Origin: Leeuwenhoekiella polynyae
GTDB taxonomy: Bacteria > Bacteroidota > Bacteroidia > Flavobacteriales > Flavobacteriaceae
NCBI RefSeq assembly: GCF_004104075.1
Contig: NZ_QOVK01000018.1
Coordinates: 29,111 to 93,110 of the forward strand
Length of the DNA stretch: 64,000 nucleotides
Direction: 5' to 3'
This document shows, piece by piece, positions 25,531 to 35,407 of this stretch (position 1 is its first letter; each line of letters begins with the position of its first letter). The notes beneath the pieces are model-generated. The model searched no databases, was not told the DNA's origin, and saw nothing but the letters and a program-made list of their open reading frames with translations. Made by a program: the position numbers and the translations under genes.

Positions 25531-27846
25531 ATGAAAAAATCCATACTCATGCTGCTGATCCTCCTGCAAACAGCTCTCTTTGCGCAGCAGTCTCACACGC
25601 TCTCCGGTACGGTGCTGGATGCTAACGGCAATGCGCTCACCAACGCCAATGTATATCTCGAAAACACCAATTACGGTACTTCGACAAATGCTTCTGGATT
25701 GTACAAACTGAGCAATGTGCAGCCGGGAAACTATACACTTATCATTTCTGAAATGGGCTTTAAAACCTTTCGAAAAGCAAACATTAACGTAAATGGAGAT
25801 CTTACTTTTAATGTAGAACTTCAGGAAGATGTGAGCGCATTAGATGACATACTTATTTCCGGTCACGGTAAGACCGAATATGTAGAACGCAATCCTTCAT
25901 CTTCGCTGCGTTTACAGCAAGAGCTTAATAAAGTGCCGCAAAACATTCAGGTTATTAGCGCTGACGTCATAGAAGATCAGCAAGCCATCAGTATGATGGA
26001 AAATATTACCCGTAATGTAAGTGGCGCCCAGATGATCGAACACTGGGGGAATTTTGCCCGTATCAATATGCGTGGTTTCAGAATTCCTCCCTTTAGAAAT
26101 GGCCAAAATGTACTTTCTACCTGGGGGCCACTCGCCGAAGATATGGCGCTGGTAGAGCGTATTGAAGTGGTAAAAGGTCCGTCTGCTTTTATGTTATCCA
26201 GCGGAGAACCCGGTGGACTTTACAATGTGGTGACTAAAAAACCAACCGGGGTTTCTCACGGAGAAGTTGGCCTGATGACCGGAAGTTACAACACCTTACG
26301 CGCCACCCTTGATGTAGAAGGTAAACTTTCTGAAAACAACAAACTACAATACCGTTTTGTAGGTGCAGGAACCACTCAGGAGGCACATCGTGCTTTTGAA
26401 GAACAAAATCGTTACACCCTTGCGCCTTCCGTGAAATATCTAATTGATGAAAAAACTTCGGTTACCGCTCAGTACACCTATCAATATTACAAAACGCGTT
26501 TAATCGGTTCGGCTTACGTCTTTGCTCCCAGTGAGTATGCCAGTCTTGACCGTGATTTCACCCTATCTGATCCCAAGTTAGGTCCGGCTATTATGCAAGA
26601 ACATTACGGACTGATAAATTTTGAACATCAATTAGATCTCAACTGGACTGTAAATGCCCAACTAGCCTATCTCAATTACCAGCACAGCGGTTCCAGTTTA
26701 TGGCTTGACAGTACTTTTGGCGTTCAGGAAAATGGTGATTTAATACGTAGCGTAAGTATCTGGGACGCTAAAGAAGAAAAAAAATTGGGACAGGTTTTCA
26801 TAAACGGTAAAGCTAAGACCGGTGCGGTAAGTCACAAAGTTCTAGCTGGACTGGATTTCGGTAAAAATGAATATATAGCAGACTGGTCACAGGCGATCAA
26901 TATTGATACAGAAGAAAATCCATATAATATTTACAATCCGCAGCCGCTTGCTATAGCACCAGTCTTTGACCGCTCGGTACCCTTAACACAACGTACCGCA
27001 GGTTTTATAAGCAGCGAGTACTTGGCATATTATGTTCAGGATGAGCTCGGGTTTTTTAATGATGATTTAAGACTAACACTGGCGGGAAGATACACAGAGA
27101 TGAAAACCAACTCGTATGGCTCTACCTCAACCGATAAAGTAGTTACCCCGCGCGTTGCTGCTTCTTATTCTATACTGGATAATTTAAGTGCTTATGCCAT
27201 GTATGACCAGTCGTTTTTACCTACTCAGGGAGCAAATGCCGATGGAAATGCTTTTGATCCGGTTACTGCTCAAGATATTGAAGGAGGATTTAAATATGAG
27301 TTTGGCGATGGAAAGTGGAATGCTACCGCAGGGTATTTCAACATTCAAAAAGATAAAATCTTAGTACCGGGACCAGATCCTAACTATTCCATTCAAATCG
27401 ATAGCGATGTGACTTCAAAAGGTTTCGAATTTGATCTGAGAGGAGAAATCATCAACGGTCTGGGTGTGGTGCTGAACTATGCGAATACCAATGTAGAAGA
27501 CGCAGACGGAAACAAAGTGGTAGGCTTCTCCAAACACATCACAAACGGGTGGTTCAACTATAAGTTTCAAGAACGTACTTTAGAAGGATTTGGAGTTTCG
27601 TTGGGTTATCAATACCTCGTAGAGCGTTCAACCTGGGCTTGGGGCGCTGATGGAGAAACCGATCTTCCGGACTACTTTAGAATGGATAGCGCATTGTCTT
27701 GGGAAAATAACAAATTCCGTGTGGCGCTTAACATCAACAATGTGTTGAATGAATACCTATACAGTGGAGCCGATTATGGTTCTTATGTATACTGGCAAAG
27801 TGAGCCGGGGCGTAATTTCAGACTCAGTTTAAATTATAAGTTTTAG
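25531..27846 (+). CDS. TonB-dependent siderophore receptor
   Basis: 771 residues. Signal peptide (to FAQ, residue 19), carboxypeptidase-regulatory-like domain (LSGTVLDANGNALTNANVYL to about 95), a TonB-box-like region (DDILISG), plug domain (QNIQVISADVIEDQQAIS; NISGAQ-type NVSGAQMIEHWG; GFRIPPFRNGQ; VKGPSAFMLSSGEPGGLYNVVTKKP) and a barrel ending in the usual aromatic tail FRLSLNYKF. The plug motifs are those of ferric-siderophore receptors. Iron regulation is likely but the operator is weak. A terminator follows. Confidence 0.92.
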   Translation: MKKSILMLLILLQTALFAQQSHTLSGTVLDANGNALTNANVYLENTNYGTSTNASGLYKLSNVQPGNYTLIISEMGFKTFRKANINVNGDLTFNVELQEDVSALDDILISGHGKTEYVERNPSSSLRLQQELNKVPQNIQVISADVIEDQQAISMMENITRNVSGAQMIEHWGNFARINMRGFRIPPFRNGQNVLSTWGPLAEDMALVERIEVVKGPSAFMLSSGEPGGLYNVVTKKPTGVSHGEVGLMTGSYNTLRATLDVEGKLSENNKLQYRFVGAGTTQEAHRAFEEQNRYTLAPSVKYLIDEKTSVTAQYTYQYYKTRLIGSAYVFAPSEYASLDRDFTLSDPKLGPAIMQEHYGLINFEHQLDLNWTVNAQLAYLNYQHSGSSLWLDSTFGVQENGDLIRSVSIWDAKEEKKLGQVFINGKAKTGAVSHKVLAGLDFGKNEYIADWSQAINIDTEENPYNIYNPQPLAIAPVFDRSVPLTQRTAGFISSEYLAYYVQDELGFFNDDLRLTLAGRYTEMKTNSYGSTSTDKVVTPRVAASYSILDNLSAYAMYDQSFLPTQGANADGNAFDPVTAQDIEGGFKYEFGDGKWNATAGYFNIQKDKILVPGPDPNYSIQIDSDVTSKGFEFDLRGEIINGLGVVLNYANTNVEDADGNKVVGFSKHITNGWFNYKFQERTLEGFGVSLGYQYLVERSTWAWGADGETDLPDYFRMDSALSWENNKFRVALNINNVLNEYLYSGADYGSYVYWQSEPGRNFRLSLNYKF

Positions 27847-27876
27847 AATTTAGTGCTCTTTATTCTAGACTTTAGA

Positions 27877-27905
27877 TGCGATCACCTGCGGGTGGTCGCA
27901 TTTTA
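27877..27905 (+). terminator. Intrinsic terminator of the siderophore receptor
   Basis: Ten-base stem TGCGATCACC / GGTGGTCGCA (one G-U), four-base loop, then TTTTAT. Confidence 0.8.
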
Positions 27906-27924
27906 TGGTATAACTAGTTTGACT

Positions 27925-29577
27925 TTAGTCTGAAATATTCTTAAAATCATCAAAGTCAGCAGCTAGCTTTTTAGCTTCTTCAATAAGTGTAACAGGATAT
28001 TTATTCAACTCTAATATGCGAATTGCATTCCGGTTCTTAAGTTTTCCGGCTTTGAGTTTGTAATCAAAAATAATACGCTCCTCCGCTACAAATTCACTAA
28101 AATGATACAATTCATATGTTTCAGTAAGTAAGTCTGTTAATTCTATATCGTGTGTAGACACCAATACCGTATTTCCATGCTGAGCCAGATTAGAAAGTAC
28201 CGCTTTTCCTGCCGCAATTCGCTCCGCTGTATTGGTTCCTTTAAAAAGTTCATCAAGTAAAAAAAGATTAGGTACAGTTTCCTCTCCTGCCACTACAAGG
28301 GCTTTAATCCTAAGTACTTCTTCAAAATAATAACTCTTATCATTCATCAAATCATCGCTAATACGGATGGCTGAAAGAATACGCATGGGTCTAAACTGCA
28401 TCTGTTTTGCAAAGCAAGTATTAAGCGTTAATCCAGAAAGAATATTGATGCCTATCGTGCGAATAAAAGTAGTTTTACCAGACATATTAGACCCGGTCAA
28501 CAAGACTGATCGCTCACGGGTTTCAATTGAATTTACCTGACAATCTGAAATAAGCGGATGATAAATTTCTTTTGCAACAACTCCTGTATTTACGTCTGAT
28601 AGATGAGGGGTGCACCAACTATTGAGTCCGTTGCGCAGTAAGGCTACAGACAATAAAGAATCTATACGACCTACATACTTAAAAACAGTTTCTACTTCTA
28701 CGCGTTCTCTATCTAAACGTTTTAAAGCACCAAATAGAAAAAGAGGTTCGAGTAGAAAAAGGGTTTTTATAATATCTAAAAGAAACCATAGTACAATTTC
28801 AAAATCTCCTTGTATTCCCGCTTCTATCTGAAAAAAAAGCGTACGGTTTTTAAGTTGGTTTATACGGGATACAGCTTTTAAAATCTTTGAATCATCTGGC
28901 TTTGTGTATTCGATTTTAAGTAATTGATTGGCTACTTTATTGAGTTTTAATAACTGTGGAATAGAGCTTACATACTTAACTAAGTTACGTTTATTCCAAT
29001 AATGGATTACAAAATTTACGCAAAAAACACCTAAAAGAACAGCGAAGAATACCGGATTAAAAAAGGTTAATATCAAAGTGCAGAAACTTGTAAAGGAAAG
29101 CAGTTTAATCGCTAAAAACCACGAGGGTACTTGTATATGTTCTTCTTGAAATAAGCTCGAAATATAGTAGGCTTCTTTATGCTTTAAACGGTCTAATTCT
29201 TTTTGGATTTGACTTCTCAATACAGCATCTTTACTCAGTCGCTCTATAAGCACCTCATCTTCTTGAGTCTGTGCTTCGTCAAGTTTAATGCATCTTAATT
29301 TGTCATATAAGTATTGCTGCCCCACTCTGGATTGGGTACGGTCTAAAAACTGAAACACTTCATCAAAATCAAGATCATTACACGTATGATCTGATAAAAC
29401 CTGAAAAGCATTATGTGTTTTTTTATTGCTGAAATATAGTGCTATGTGTTCAAAATTAAAGAGCTCTTTTTTAATCGTGTTTTTAGTTTTTTCAGGTTTA
29501 GTTTGACTGCGGCTCTTTACACCTAAACCTATTTTAGAGAGACCTTCTTTAAATCTAAAAGCATAATAATTCAGCAT
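27925..29577 (-). CDS. Membrane-associated MutS-like ATPase
   Basis: 550 residues. The C-terminal third is a MutS-type ATPase: Walker A TGSNMSGKTTF (362-371), the Q/D loop, and Walker B with the signature FLLDELFKGTNTAER near 440. The DNA mismatch-recognition domain is absent; instead hydrophobic segments at about 152-195 and 255-285 suggest membrane contact. Bacteroidota carry such stand-alone MutS-like proteins of unknown role, distinct from MutS and MutS2. Alone in its transcription unit. Confidence 0.85.
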   Translation of the reverse strand: MLNYYAFRFKEGLSKIGLGVKSRSQTKPEKTKNTIKKELFNFEHIALYFSNKKTHNAFQVLSDHTCNDLDFDEVFQFLDRTQSRVGQQYLYDKLRCIKLDEAQTQEDEVLIERLSKDAVLRSQIQKELDRLKHKEAYYISSLFQEEHIQVPSWFLAIKLLSFTSFCTLILTFFNPVFFAVLLGVFCVNFVIHYWNKRNLVKYVSSIPQLLKLNKVANQLLKIEYTKPDDSKILKAVSRINQLKNRTLFFQIEAGIQGDFEIVLWFLLDIIKTLFLLEPLFLFGALKRLDRERVEVETVFKYVGRIDSLLSVALLRNGLNSWCTPHLSDVNTGVVAKEIYHPLISDCQVNSIETRERSVLLTGSNMSGKTTFIRTIGINILSGLTLNTCFAKQMQFRPMRILSAIRISDDLMNDKSYYFEEVLRIKALVVAGEETVPNLFLLDELFKGTNTAERIAAGKAVLSNLAQHGNTVLVSTHDIELTDLLTETYELYHFSEFVAEERIIFDYKLKAGKLKNRNAIRILELNKYPVTLIEEAKKLAADFDDFKNISD

Positions 29578-30033
29578 AAAATATAGGTATATTTTTATTG
29601 AGATTGTTACAAATACAAGTTACCTCACTATTTTAAAAATGAATATGCTCTAAATAAATAAAAATTAATTATCTGTATGTCATTGATGGCTTATATAAAT
29701 TATTTAAAAAAATCTAGTATTCTAGAGCTTTTACAGAAAGGTTTATGGATCTAGATAGTAAAGCTTACAGGGACCAGCAAAGGTTTTCATGAAAGGGGTT
29801 TTAACCACCACTACCCAAAAACATCTAAAAGATTTAACTGGCAATAGAATCGGGATATACCACAACAAATTTTAACAACGGAAGTTTCCACTTGTTTTAT
29901 CATCAAACAAACCTTCCTAGATGTGTACACGCCTGCCAGAAAGTTTTTCAGTGATAATGCTGAAAGGATTCCGTGGTAAAATCACAGTTAAACTAAAAAG
30001 CAGTAATTTTCAATAATTGATATAACAATTCTT
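29578..30033. other. 456-base intergenic stretch without recognised content
   Basis: AT-rich start, then mixed sequence. Short frames exist (for example from ATG 29789) but none reads like a gene on either strand, and no REP or 98-bp repeat copies are present. It may hold the promoters of the two divergent genes. Confidence 0.5.
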
Positions 30034-30615
30034 ATGGACGATTCACCTGTTTTAAACCTTCCTGATAAGCATTCAGCAATTGAAAAAAAATCGAAAGAAA
30101 TCGGTTTTACAATGCCATCAGATCTGTATATCGGGTCACTTTTAAAAACCTTGATAACTGCTAAACCGAAGTCTAATATACTAGAGCTGGGAACCGGAAT
30201 TGGGCTTTCCTTATCTTGGATGATAGACGGGATGGATGCCAAATCAAAAATAACATCGATTGATAACAACCCGGAGCTCATCAAAATAGCTGAAGATTTT
30301 TTTGCTCAAGACGCACGAGTAGAATTGATTTGTGCTGATGGATCAACGTGGATAAAAAACTATAACGGCGAAAAGTTTGATCTGATTTTTGCAGATGCCT
30401 GGCCAGGAAAATACAGTGAAATAGATCAAATTTTAGAACTTGTGAAAATGGGTGGTTTCTATATTATTGACGATATGAAGGCACAACCCAATTGGCCTGA
30501 AGGGCATCAGGACACTGTAGATCAACTCGTTAAATATTTAGAGAACAGAAAAGACTTTAACCTTACAAAAATGAATTGGTCAACCGGAATCATTATTGCT
30601 ACAAAAAAGCAGTAA
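30034..30615 (+). CDS. SAM-dependent O-methyltransferase-like protein
   Basis: 193 residues, class I Rossmann methyltransferase. Motif I is ILELGTGIGLSLS (49-61), followed by KITSIDNNPE (acidic ribose-binding Asp), the DGSTW segment and the FDLIFADAWPGKY post-motif II. The FYIIDDM turn resembles the metal-binding region of catechol-O-methyltransferase-like enzymes. Substrate unknown. Confidence 0.85.
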   Translation: MDDSPVLNLPDKHSAIEKKSKEIGFTMPSDLYIGSLLKTLITAKPKSNILELGTGIGLSLSWMIDGMDAKSKITSIDNNPELIKIAEDFFAQDARVELICADGSTWIKNYNGEKFDLIFADAWPGKYSEIDQILELVKMGGFYIIDDMKAQPNWPEGHQDTVDQLVKYLENRKDFNLTKMNWSTGIIIATKKQ

Positions 30616-30704
30616 AAGCGCAGTAAAATATTGAAGATATAATCATAACTAATAAGGTATGCTTCTATATATTTACCAAATCAATCGAATAACTACAATC
30701 ACAC

Positions 30705-31241
30705 ATGAAGTACATTCTATTTTTAAGCTTCTCTTTTTGCACTCTTTTTGCGGTTAATGCTCAACAACAAACCGGTGTAGAAAAAAGGCTGTTTTCAGTA
30801 AACATTTTGACTCCGGGCTTAGAATACGAATTTGGGCTAACCAATACAACCACATTAGATCTTAGATTAGGTACTGGCTTCGCGTATCGCAAGGGCTTTT
30901 TTGGAGAAGGCTATGGTGTTTACCCTATTTTTAACATACAATACCGCTATTATTACAATTTTAAAAAAAGGAATACTAAAGACAGAAACACTACAAATAA
31001 CAGCGCTAATTACCTGGCTTTAAGTGGTGCATTACAAACTGGCAAACCTATAATTGGTAATCTGGAGTATTATGAAGATTACTTTGGCGTGATTGGGCCA
31101 ATCTGGGGATTGCAACGATATTACAAGAGCGGGTTTAAGTTAGATCTCAATTTAGGAGGCGGTCTTGGTTTTAATGATTATAATAAAGCGTATTTCTCTC
31201 CAATTTTAGGCTTTCGCTTGGGGTGGTTACTTTTTAAATAG
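30705..31241 (+). CDS. Secreted/outer-membrane hypothetical protein
   Basis: 178 residues with a signal peptide (to about residue 20, VNAQQ) and alternating beta-strand pattern rich in aromatic residues (YGVYPIFNIQYRYYYNF) ending in GFRLGWLLFK, the kind of C-terminal aromatic/Lys end of an outer-membrane barrel. Small eight-strand barrel is plausible. Function unknown. Confidence 0.7.
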   Translation: MKYILFLSFSFCTLFAVNAQQQTGVEKRLFSVNILTPGLEYEFGLTNTTTLDLRLGTGFAYRKGFFGEGYGVYPIFNIQYRYYYNFKKRNTKDRNTTNNSANYLALSGALQTGKPIIGNLEYYEDYFGVIGPIWGLQRYYKSGFKLDLNLGGGLGFNDYNKAYFSPILGFRLGWLLFK

Positions 31242-31364
31242 ACTGCAAGTCAGCATTTAATCAATCAGGATATAAGGTGATTCAGCTTAAAAATTAGGAT
31301 TTCCTTATATATTGAGTTGATTTTTTTCAGTTTGTAAAAGGCTATTTTTACCTGAAAACATACT

Positions 31365-32552
31365 ATGCCGAGAAAATTATGTTTCCTAGTGCTAAAGTTT
31401 AGCTTAGTTCTCTTTCTGGGTCTCAAGATGCAAGCACAGGATACAGAATCTAAAGTTGAAAAACCAAAAAGAGGATTCATTTCCCGTTACATCAACAGCA
31501 TCTTTAAGGATACCACTTCGCAAGAAAAAGCACAATTCCTTGTCTATCCCGTTATGGGGTACCGCCCGGAAACTGGCGTTGAATTTGGAGTAGTACCGCT
31601 TTATGTCTTTTATGCCAATGAAGATATCAACAACAGGCTTAGCGAAATAAACGCCTATGCCTTTTTCACCTTTAATGGGCAATACGGTCTTCGCATCAAT
31701 CACGCTGTATATGCTGATCAGGATAAGTGGTTTTTTCTGGGTGATTTAGATTTTGAACAATTTCCGCTTAAATATTACGGGATAGGTAATGAGGTTCCAA
31801 AAGAAAATATTGCTCTGGTTGATGCCACTCAAATACGGATCAAAGAACGGGTTTTAAGAAACGTGGCAAAAAACTTTTACATCGGTTTAGAAACCGATTT
31901 TAGAAGTCTGAGTAACATAACCTTTAAAAGTCCGGATGAAGAAGAACCTTTAGTTGATTTTGATTTACCATTCGGAGCCGAAGGCACGACCAGCTTTGGT
32001 ATGGGATTAGGATTGGTTTATGACGAGCGGCATAATGTATTGAATGAGCGCGATGCATTTTTCAGTGAGTTTGCCTATATCAACTACAATCCGTTCTGGA
32101 AAAGCGATGTGAAATATCAAATCATCACGACTGACAACCGGTTTTTCAAAAAAATAGGCAAAAACGATGTGCTTGCTGCACAGCTTTTGGGTGAGTTTAA
32201 TTTTGGAGGCGATGTCCCGTTTAATCAACTCTCCTATATGGGTGGAGAAAGCATGATGCGCGGTTATTTTAAAGGAAGATTTAGAGACCGAAATCAGCTT
32301 GCTGCTCAAATTGAATACCGTTTCTTACCGCTCAAATTAGGGTTTACGAATCGTATTGGCGCAACGGTATTTACCGGTGTAGGCGAAGTTTTTGATGGGT
32401 TTGATGAAATCAAAATGAACAATCTAAAATGGTCTGCCGGTGCCGGTGCCCGTTTTTTACTCTTTCAGAAAAAGGATATTTACTTACGCTTTGACTATGC
32501 GTTTACTCCAGACGGAAATAATTTCTATTTAAGTATCGGTGAAGCTTTTTAA
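31365..32552 (+). CDS. Omp85/BamA-like surface antigen protein
   Basis: 395 residues, signal peptide to about residue 24 (MQAQ). The C-terminal half carries the Omp85 barrel marks: GLGLVYDERHN, a GGESMMRGYFKGRFRDRNQLAAQ segment equivalent to the (V)RG(Y/F) lid-loop motif, and a final aromatic strand. POTRA domains are absent, so it is a barrel-only member as in the 'bacterial surface antigen' family. Substrate or partner unknown. Confidence 0.8.
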   Translation: MPRKLCFLVLKFSLVLFLGLKMQAQDTESKVEKPKRGFISRYINSIFKDTTSQEKAQFLVYPVMGYRPETGVEFGVVPLYVFYANEDINNRLSEINAYAFFTFNGQYGLRINHAVYADQDKWFFLGDLDFEQFPLKYYGIGNEVPKENIALVDATQIRIKERVLRNVAKNFYIGLETDFRSLSNITFKSPDEEEPLVDFDLPFGAEGTTSFGMGLGLVYDERHNVLNERDAFFSEFAYINYNPFWKSDVKYQIITTDNRFFKKIGKNDVLAAQLLGEFNFGGDVPFNQLSYMGGESMMRGYFKGRFRDRNQLAAQIEYRFLPLKLGFTNRIGATVFTGVGEVFDGFDEIKMNNLKWSAGAGARFLLFQKKDIYLRFDYAFTPDGNNFYLSIGEAF

Positions 32553-32791
32553 GCAAACTACTTCAGGTCAAGCCAGTCAGGCCCACAAAGCATGAAACGG
32601 AACACTACATTTTTAGAACAGGAAAAGCCTCGGTGTATTTAATCTCGATTATCGCGTAAAGTTAGCTGTCAAATCTCACCTCAATCTGAAACAAACACAT
32701 TCAGTATTTAAGGTTATTCAATTTAAAGTATACCCTAAAACCGAAAGTGCTGCATTATTGAGTACCTTCAAAAGAAAAAAATAAAGCTACT

Positions 32792-33610
32792 ATGCAAAAA
32801 GTTATTTTAATCACCGGAGCGAGTTCAGGTATAGGAAAGTCTACTGCCAAAAATTTACTTGAAAAAGGTCACACCGTTTATGGGGCAGCACGCAGAATTG
32901 AAGAAATGCAAGATCTCGAAAAAGTAGGTATGCATACGCAGTTTCTCGACCTGACCGATGAGGAATCTATAAAAACTTGTGTAAATGCTGTTCTTGAACA
33001 AGAAGGACGTATTGACGTGCTGATCAACAATGCCGGTTACGGATCTTACGGAGCCGTAGAAGATGTTGCTATTGAAGAAGCAAAACGGCAGTTTGAAGTG
33101 AATCTTTTCGGTCTGGCGCGCATCACACAATTGGTTCTCCCAGGTATGCGAAAAAATAAACAGGGTAGGATTGTAAATATCTCCTCAATGGCAGGAAAAA
33201 TATACACCCCTTTTGGTGCTTGGTACCACGCTACAAAACACGCACTTGAGGGCTGGAGCGATTGTTTACGCCTTGAATTGAAAGCTTTTGATATAGATGT
33301 GGTGATCATACAACCGGGAGCCATAAAAACCGATTGGGGAACCATTGCGGCAAAAAACCTGAAAGAAAATTCAGGGTCTGGTGCTTATGCTGATTTTGCC
33401 AATGCTGCAGCAGACAGTATGCACGATGCCTACACCAGTGATCGCTTAACCGATGTATCAATTTTAGGAAAAACCATTGCTAAAGCCGCAACAGTAAAAA
33501 ATCCAAAACGCCGATATGCAAAAGGTTTTATGGCAAAACCTGCGATGGCCTTACGCAAATGGCTAGGAGATGGGATTTATGAAAAGATTATTATGTCGCA
33601 GTATAAGTGA
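32792..33610 (+). CDS. Short-chain dehydrogenase/reductase
   Basis: 272 residues. Classical SDR: cofactor loop TGASSGIGKST (7-17), NNAGYGS (about 86), catalytic Ser in NISSM and YHATKHA (YxxxK, about 152). An Arg in the segment after beta-2 (ARRIEEM) suggests NADP preference. C-terminal residues (KGFMAKPAMALRKWLGD) are those of oxidoreductases of the retinol/ketoreductase type. Substrate unknown. Confidence 0.9.
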   Translation: MQKVILITGASSGIGKSTAKNLLEKGHTVYGAARRIEEMQDLEKVGMHTQFLDLTDEESIKTCVNAVLEQEGRIDVLINNAGYGSYGAVEDVAIEEAKRQFEVNLFGLARITQLVLPGMRKNKQGRIVNISSMAGKIYTPFGAWYHATKHALEGWSDCLRLELKAFDIDVVIIQPGAIKTDWGTIAAKNLKENSGSGAYADFANAAADSMHDAYTSDRLTDVSILGKTIAKAATVKNPKRRYAKGFMAKPAMALRKWLGDGIYEKIIMSQYK

Positions 33611-33629
33611 TATTTTATAAACCCTAAGA

Positions 33630-33989
33630 TTAATCGTTTATATCAACTCTTATTTCTTGCACTCCATCTTCCGGTGGCCCAAACCTTAGTAATGCGGTTG
33701 CTTCGTTCATAAACGCAGTTTGTTGCAGTAAAGGACGAACTACTTTGTAAAGCAACTCTGCATTAGGTCCATACATATACAAGAATCCATCACTTAAATC
33801 TAAAGCTATTTCATGACCGTCAAACTCCCCTACACCCTCATTTTCTATCAATTTTTCAAGTTTGTCCTCCAGGTTATAGAGTGGCTGTAAATCATCCAGA
33901 GCATATTGAAAACTCACGATTACAGCGTGCTGGTTCATTTCTATCTTTTTAGTGTTCGCCTTACCCAAAAACCTATCAAATAATCCCAT
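33630..33989 (-). CDS. Conserved hypothetical protein
   Basis: 119 residues, no signal peptide. The order DGHEIALDLSDGFLYMYGPNAELLY then RFGPPEDGVQEI suggests a compact alpha/beta domain. The C-terminal segment is like small proteins of unknown function in many Proteobacteria and Bacteroidota. Convergent with the SDR gene. Confidence 0.7.
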   Translation of the reverse strand: MGLFDRFLGKANTKKIEMNQHAVIVSFQYALDDLQPLYNLEDKLEKLIENEGVGEFDGHEIALDLSDGFLYMYGPNAELLYKVVRPLLQQTAFMNEATALLRFGPPEDGVQEIRVDIND

Positions 33990-34186
33990 GAAACCTAATT
34001 TACTAGTAGCTTAAAATTACTGCAAAAAGTTCTATTGGTTTTGATAGTCATGTAAAAGTGAGTTTCAGCCCAATCAATAAAGCTTAACCTTTCAATTATT
34101 ACCTATTTTACCTTAAATAACCCTCCCGTTCTACTTATCAATTTTTGTAACTTCGACTTTCCTCCTACGCGATTAAAAACGGGCAC

Positions 34187-35404
34187 ATGAAAATCCTGCA
34201 TACCGCCGATTGGCACATCGGAAAAAAATTACACAAGCATTATTTACACGCAGATTTTGAGCTGTTTATCAATTGGCTCATTCCCCTTATGCGTGAAGAA
34301 GAAATAGAATTGCTCTTGATTTCAGGGGATGTCTTTGATCTGGCCAATCCATCTGCAGAAGCCCGCCGGCAATATTACCTTGCACTTAAGAAATTGAGTT
34401 CGCTCAACTGTAAAATCATCATTACCGGAGGGAATCATGATTCGCCCACGATGTTAGACGCACCCCGTGAAATCCTGGAAGCCCTCAATGTTCACATCAT
34501 TGGGGGGTTGCCCCAGAATCTTGCGGACTGTCTCATCCCGGTGCCCAACAAAGCCGGTGAAACCGAACTTGTGATCGCTGCAATTCCGTTTTTGCGGGAC
34601 AGCGACATACGCAGTGTCGAAACCGGCGTTACCTATGATAACCGCATTGAAGCCATTCGCAAAGGGATTGAAGCCACGTTTGCACAAGCAGCAGACCTGT
34701 GTAACCAAAACTATCCCGGTCTGCCCGTGATAGCAATGGGACATGTGTATGCAGCAGGAATTGAATCCTCAGACAGCGAACGCGATATACAAATCGGGAA
34801 TCAGGCCGCTTTTCAGGCGAGTCAGTTTGGGGATTATTTCAGTTATGTGGCGCTGGGACATATTCATAAACCCCAACGCGTGAGTGCTGCCATTCCTACG
34901 TTTTACAGCGGTTCGCCGCTACCCCTTTCGTTTAGTGAGCGCAGTGATGAAAAACGAGTGCTGATTTTAGATACTACAACCGGTTTTGAACCGCAGAGTC
35001 TTTCGATACCCAATTTTAGAAAACTGCATAAGATTAGCGGTACTTTAGAAAATATAAAAGCGAAACTGAGCAATCTTACTCCACAAGGTGAACTCACAGA
35101 TCTGATTGAAGTCGAACTTATTGAAGATGATTTTGATGCGCATGTACTGGCTCAATTAGATGAAAGCGTCACCAACTTTGATACACCCGGACTAGAAATA
35201 GTAAAGCATCGGGCTAGCTTTAAAAACCGACTTCAGGAAACCGGGAAACTCTTTGAATCCCATATCCACCTGGAAGATCTCAAGCCACAAGAAGTGTTTC
35301 AAAAAATGCTGGAGCAAAACAGTTACGATACCGAAATTAAAGCACGGGTAATTCAGGCTTTTCAAGAAATTCTAGAGGAAATACATACAGCAGATCAGGC
35401 TTAA
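34187..35404 (+). CDS. sbcD: Exonuclease SbcCD, nuclease subunit SbcD
   Basis: 405 residues, calcineurin-like phosphoesterase of the Mre11 type. Metal ligands are in TADWHIGK (Asp8, His10), SGDVFD, GGNHDSP, GHVYA and GHIHKP; all Mre11 motifs are present. A C-terminal 'capping' part follows. It works with SbcC to cut hairpins and blocked DNA ends. The sbcC start lies three bases after its stop. Confidence 0.95.
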   Translation: MKILHTADWHIGKKLHKHYLHADFELFINWLIPLMREEEIELLLISGDVFDLANPSAEARRQYYLALKKLSSLNCKIIITGGNHDSPTMLDAPREILEALNVHIIGGLPQNLADCLIPVPNKAGETELVIAAIPFLRDSDIRSVETGVTYDNRIEAIRKGIEATFAQAADLCNQNYPGLPVIAMGHVYAAGIESSDSERDIQIGNQAAFQASQFGDYFSYVALGHIHKPQRVSAAIPTFYSGSPLPLSFSERSDEKRVLILDTTTGFEPQSLSIPNFRKLHKISGTLENIKAKLSNLTPQGELTDLIEVELIEDDFDAHVLAQLDESVTNFDTPGLEIVKHRASFKNRLQETGKLFESHIHLEDLKPQEVFQKMLEQNSYDTEIKARVIQAFQEILEEIHTADQA

Positions 35405-35407
35405 GCT

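Noticed and set aside
29578..30033. Hidden gene in the 456-base gap
   Set aside because: No frame on either strand is longer than chance or carries family text.
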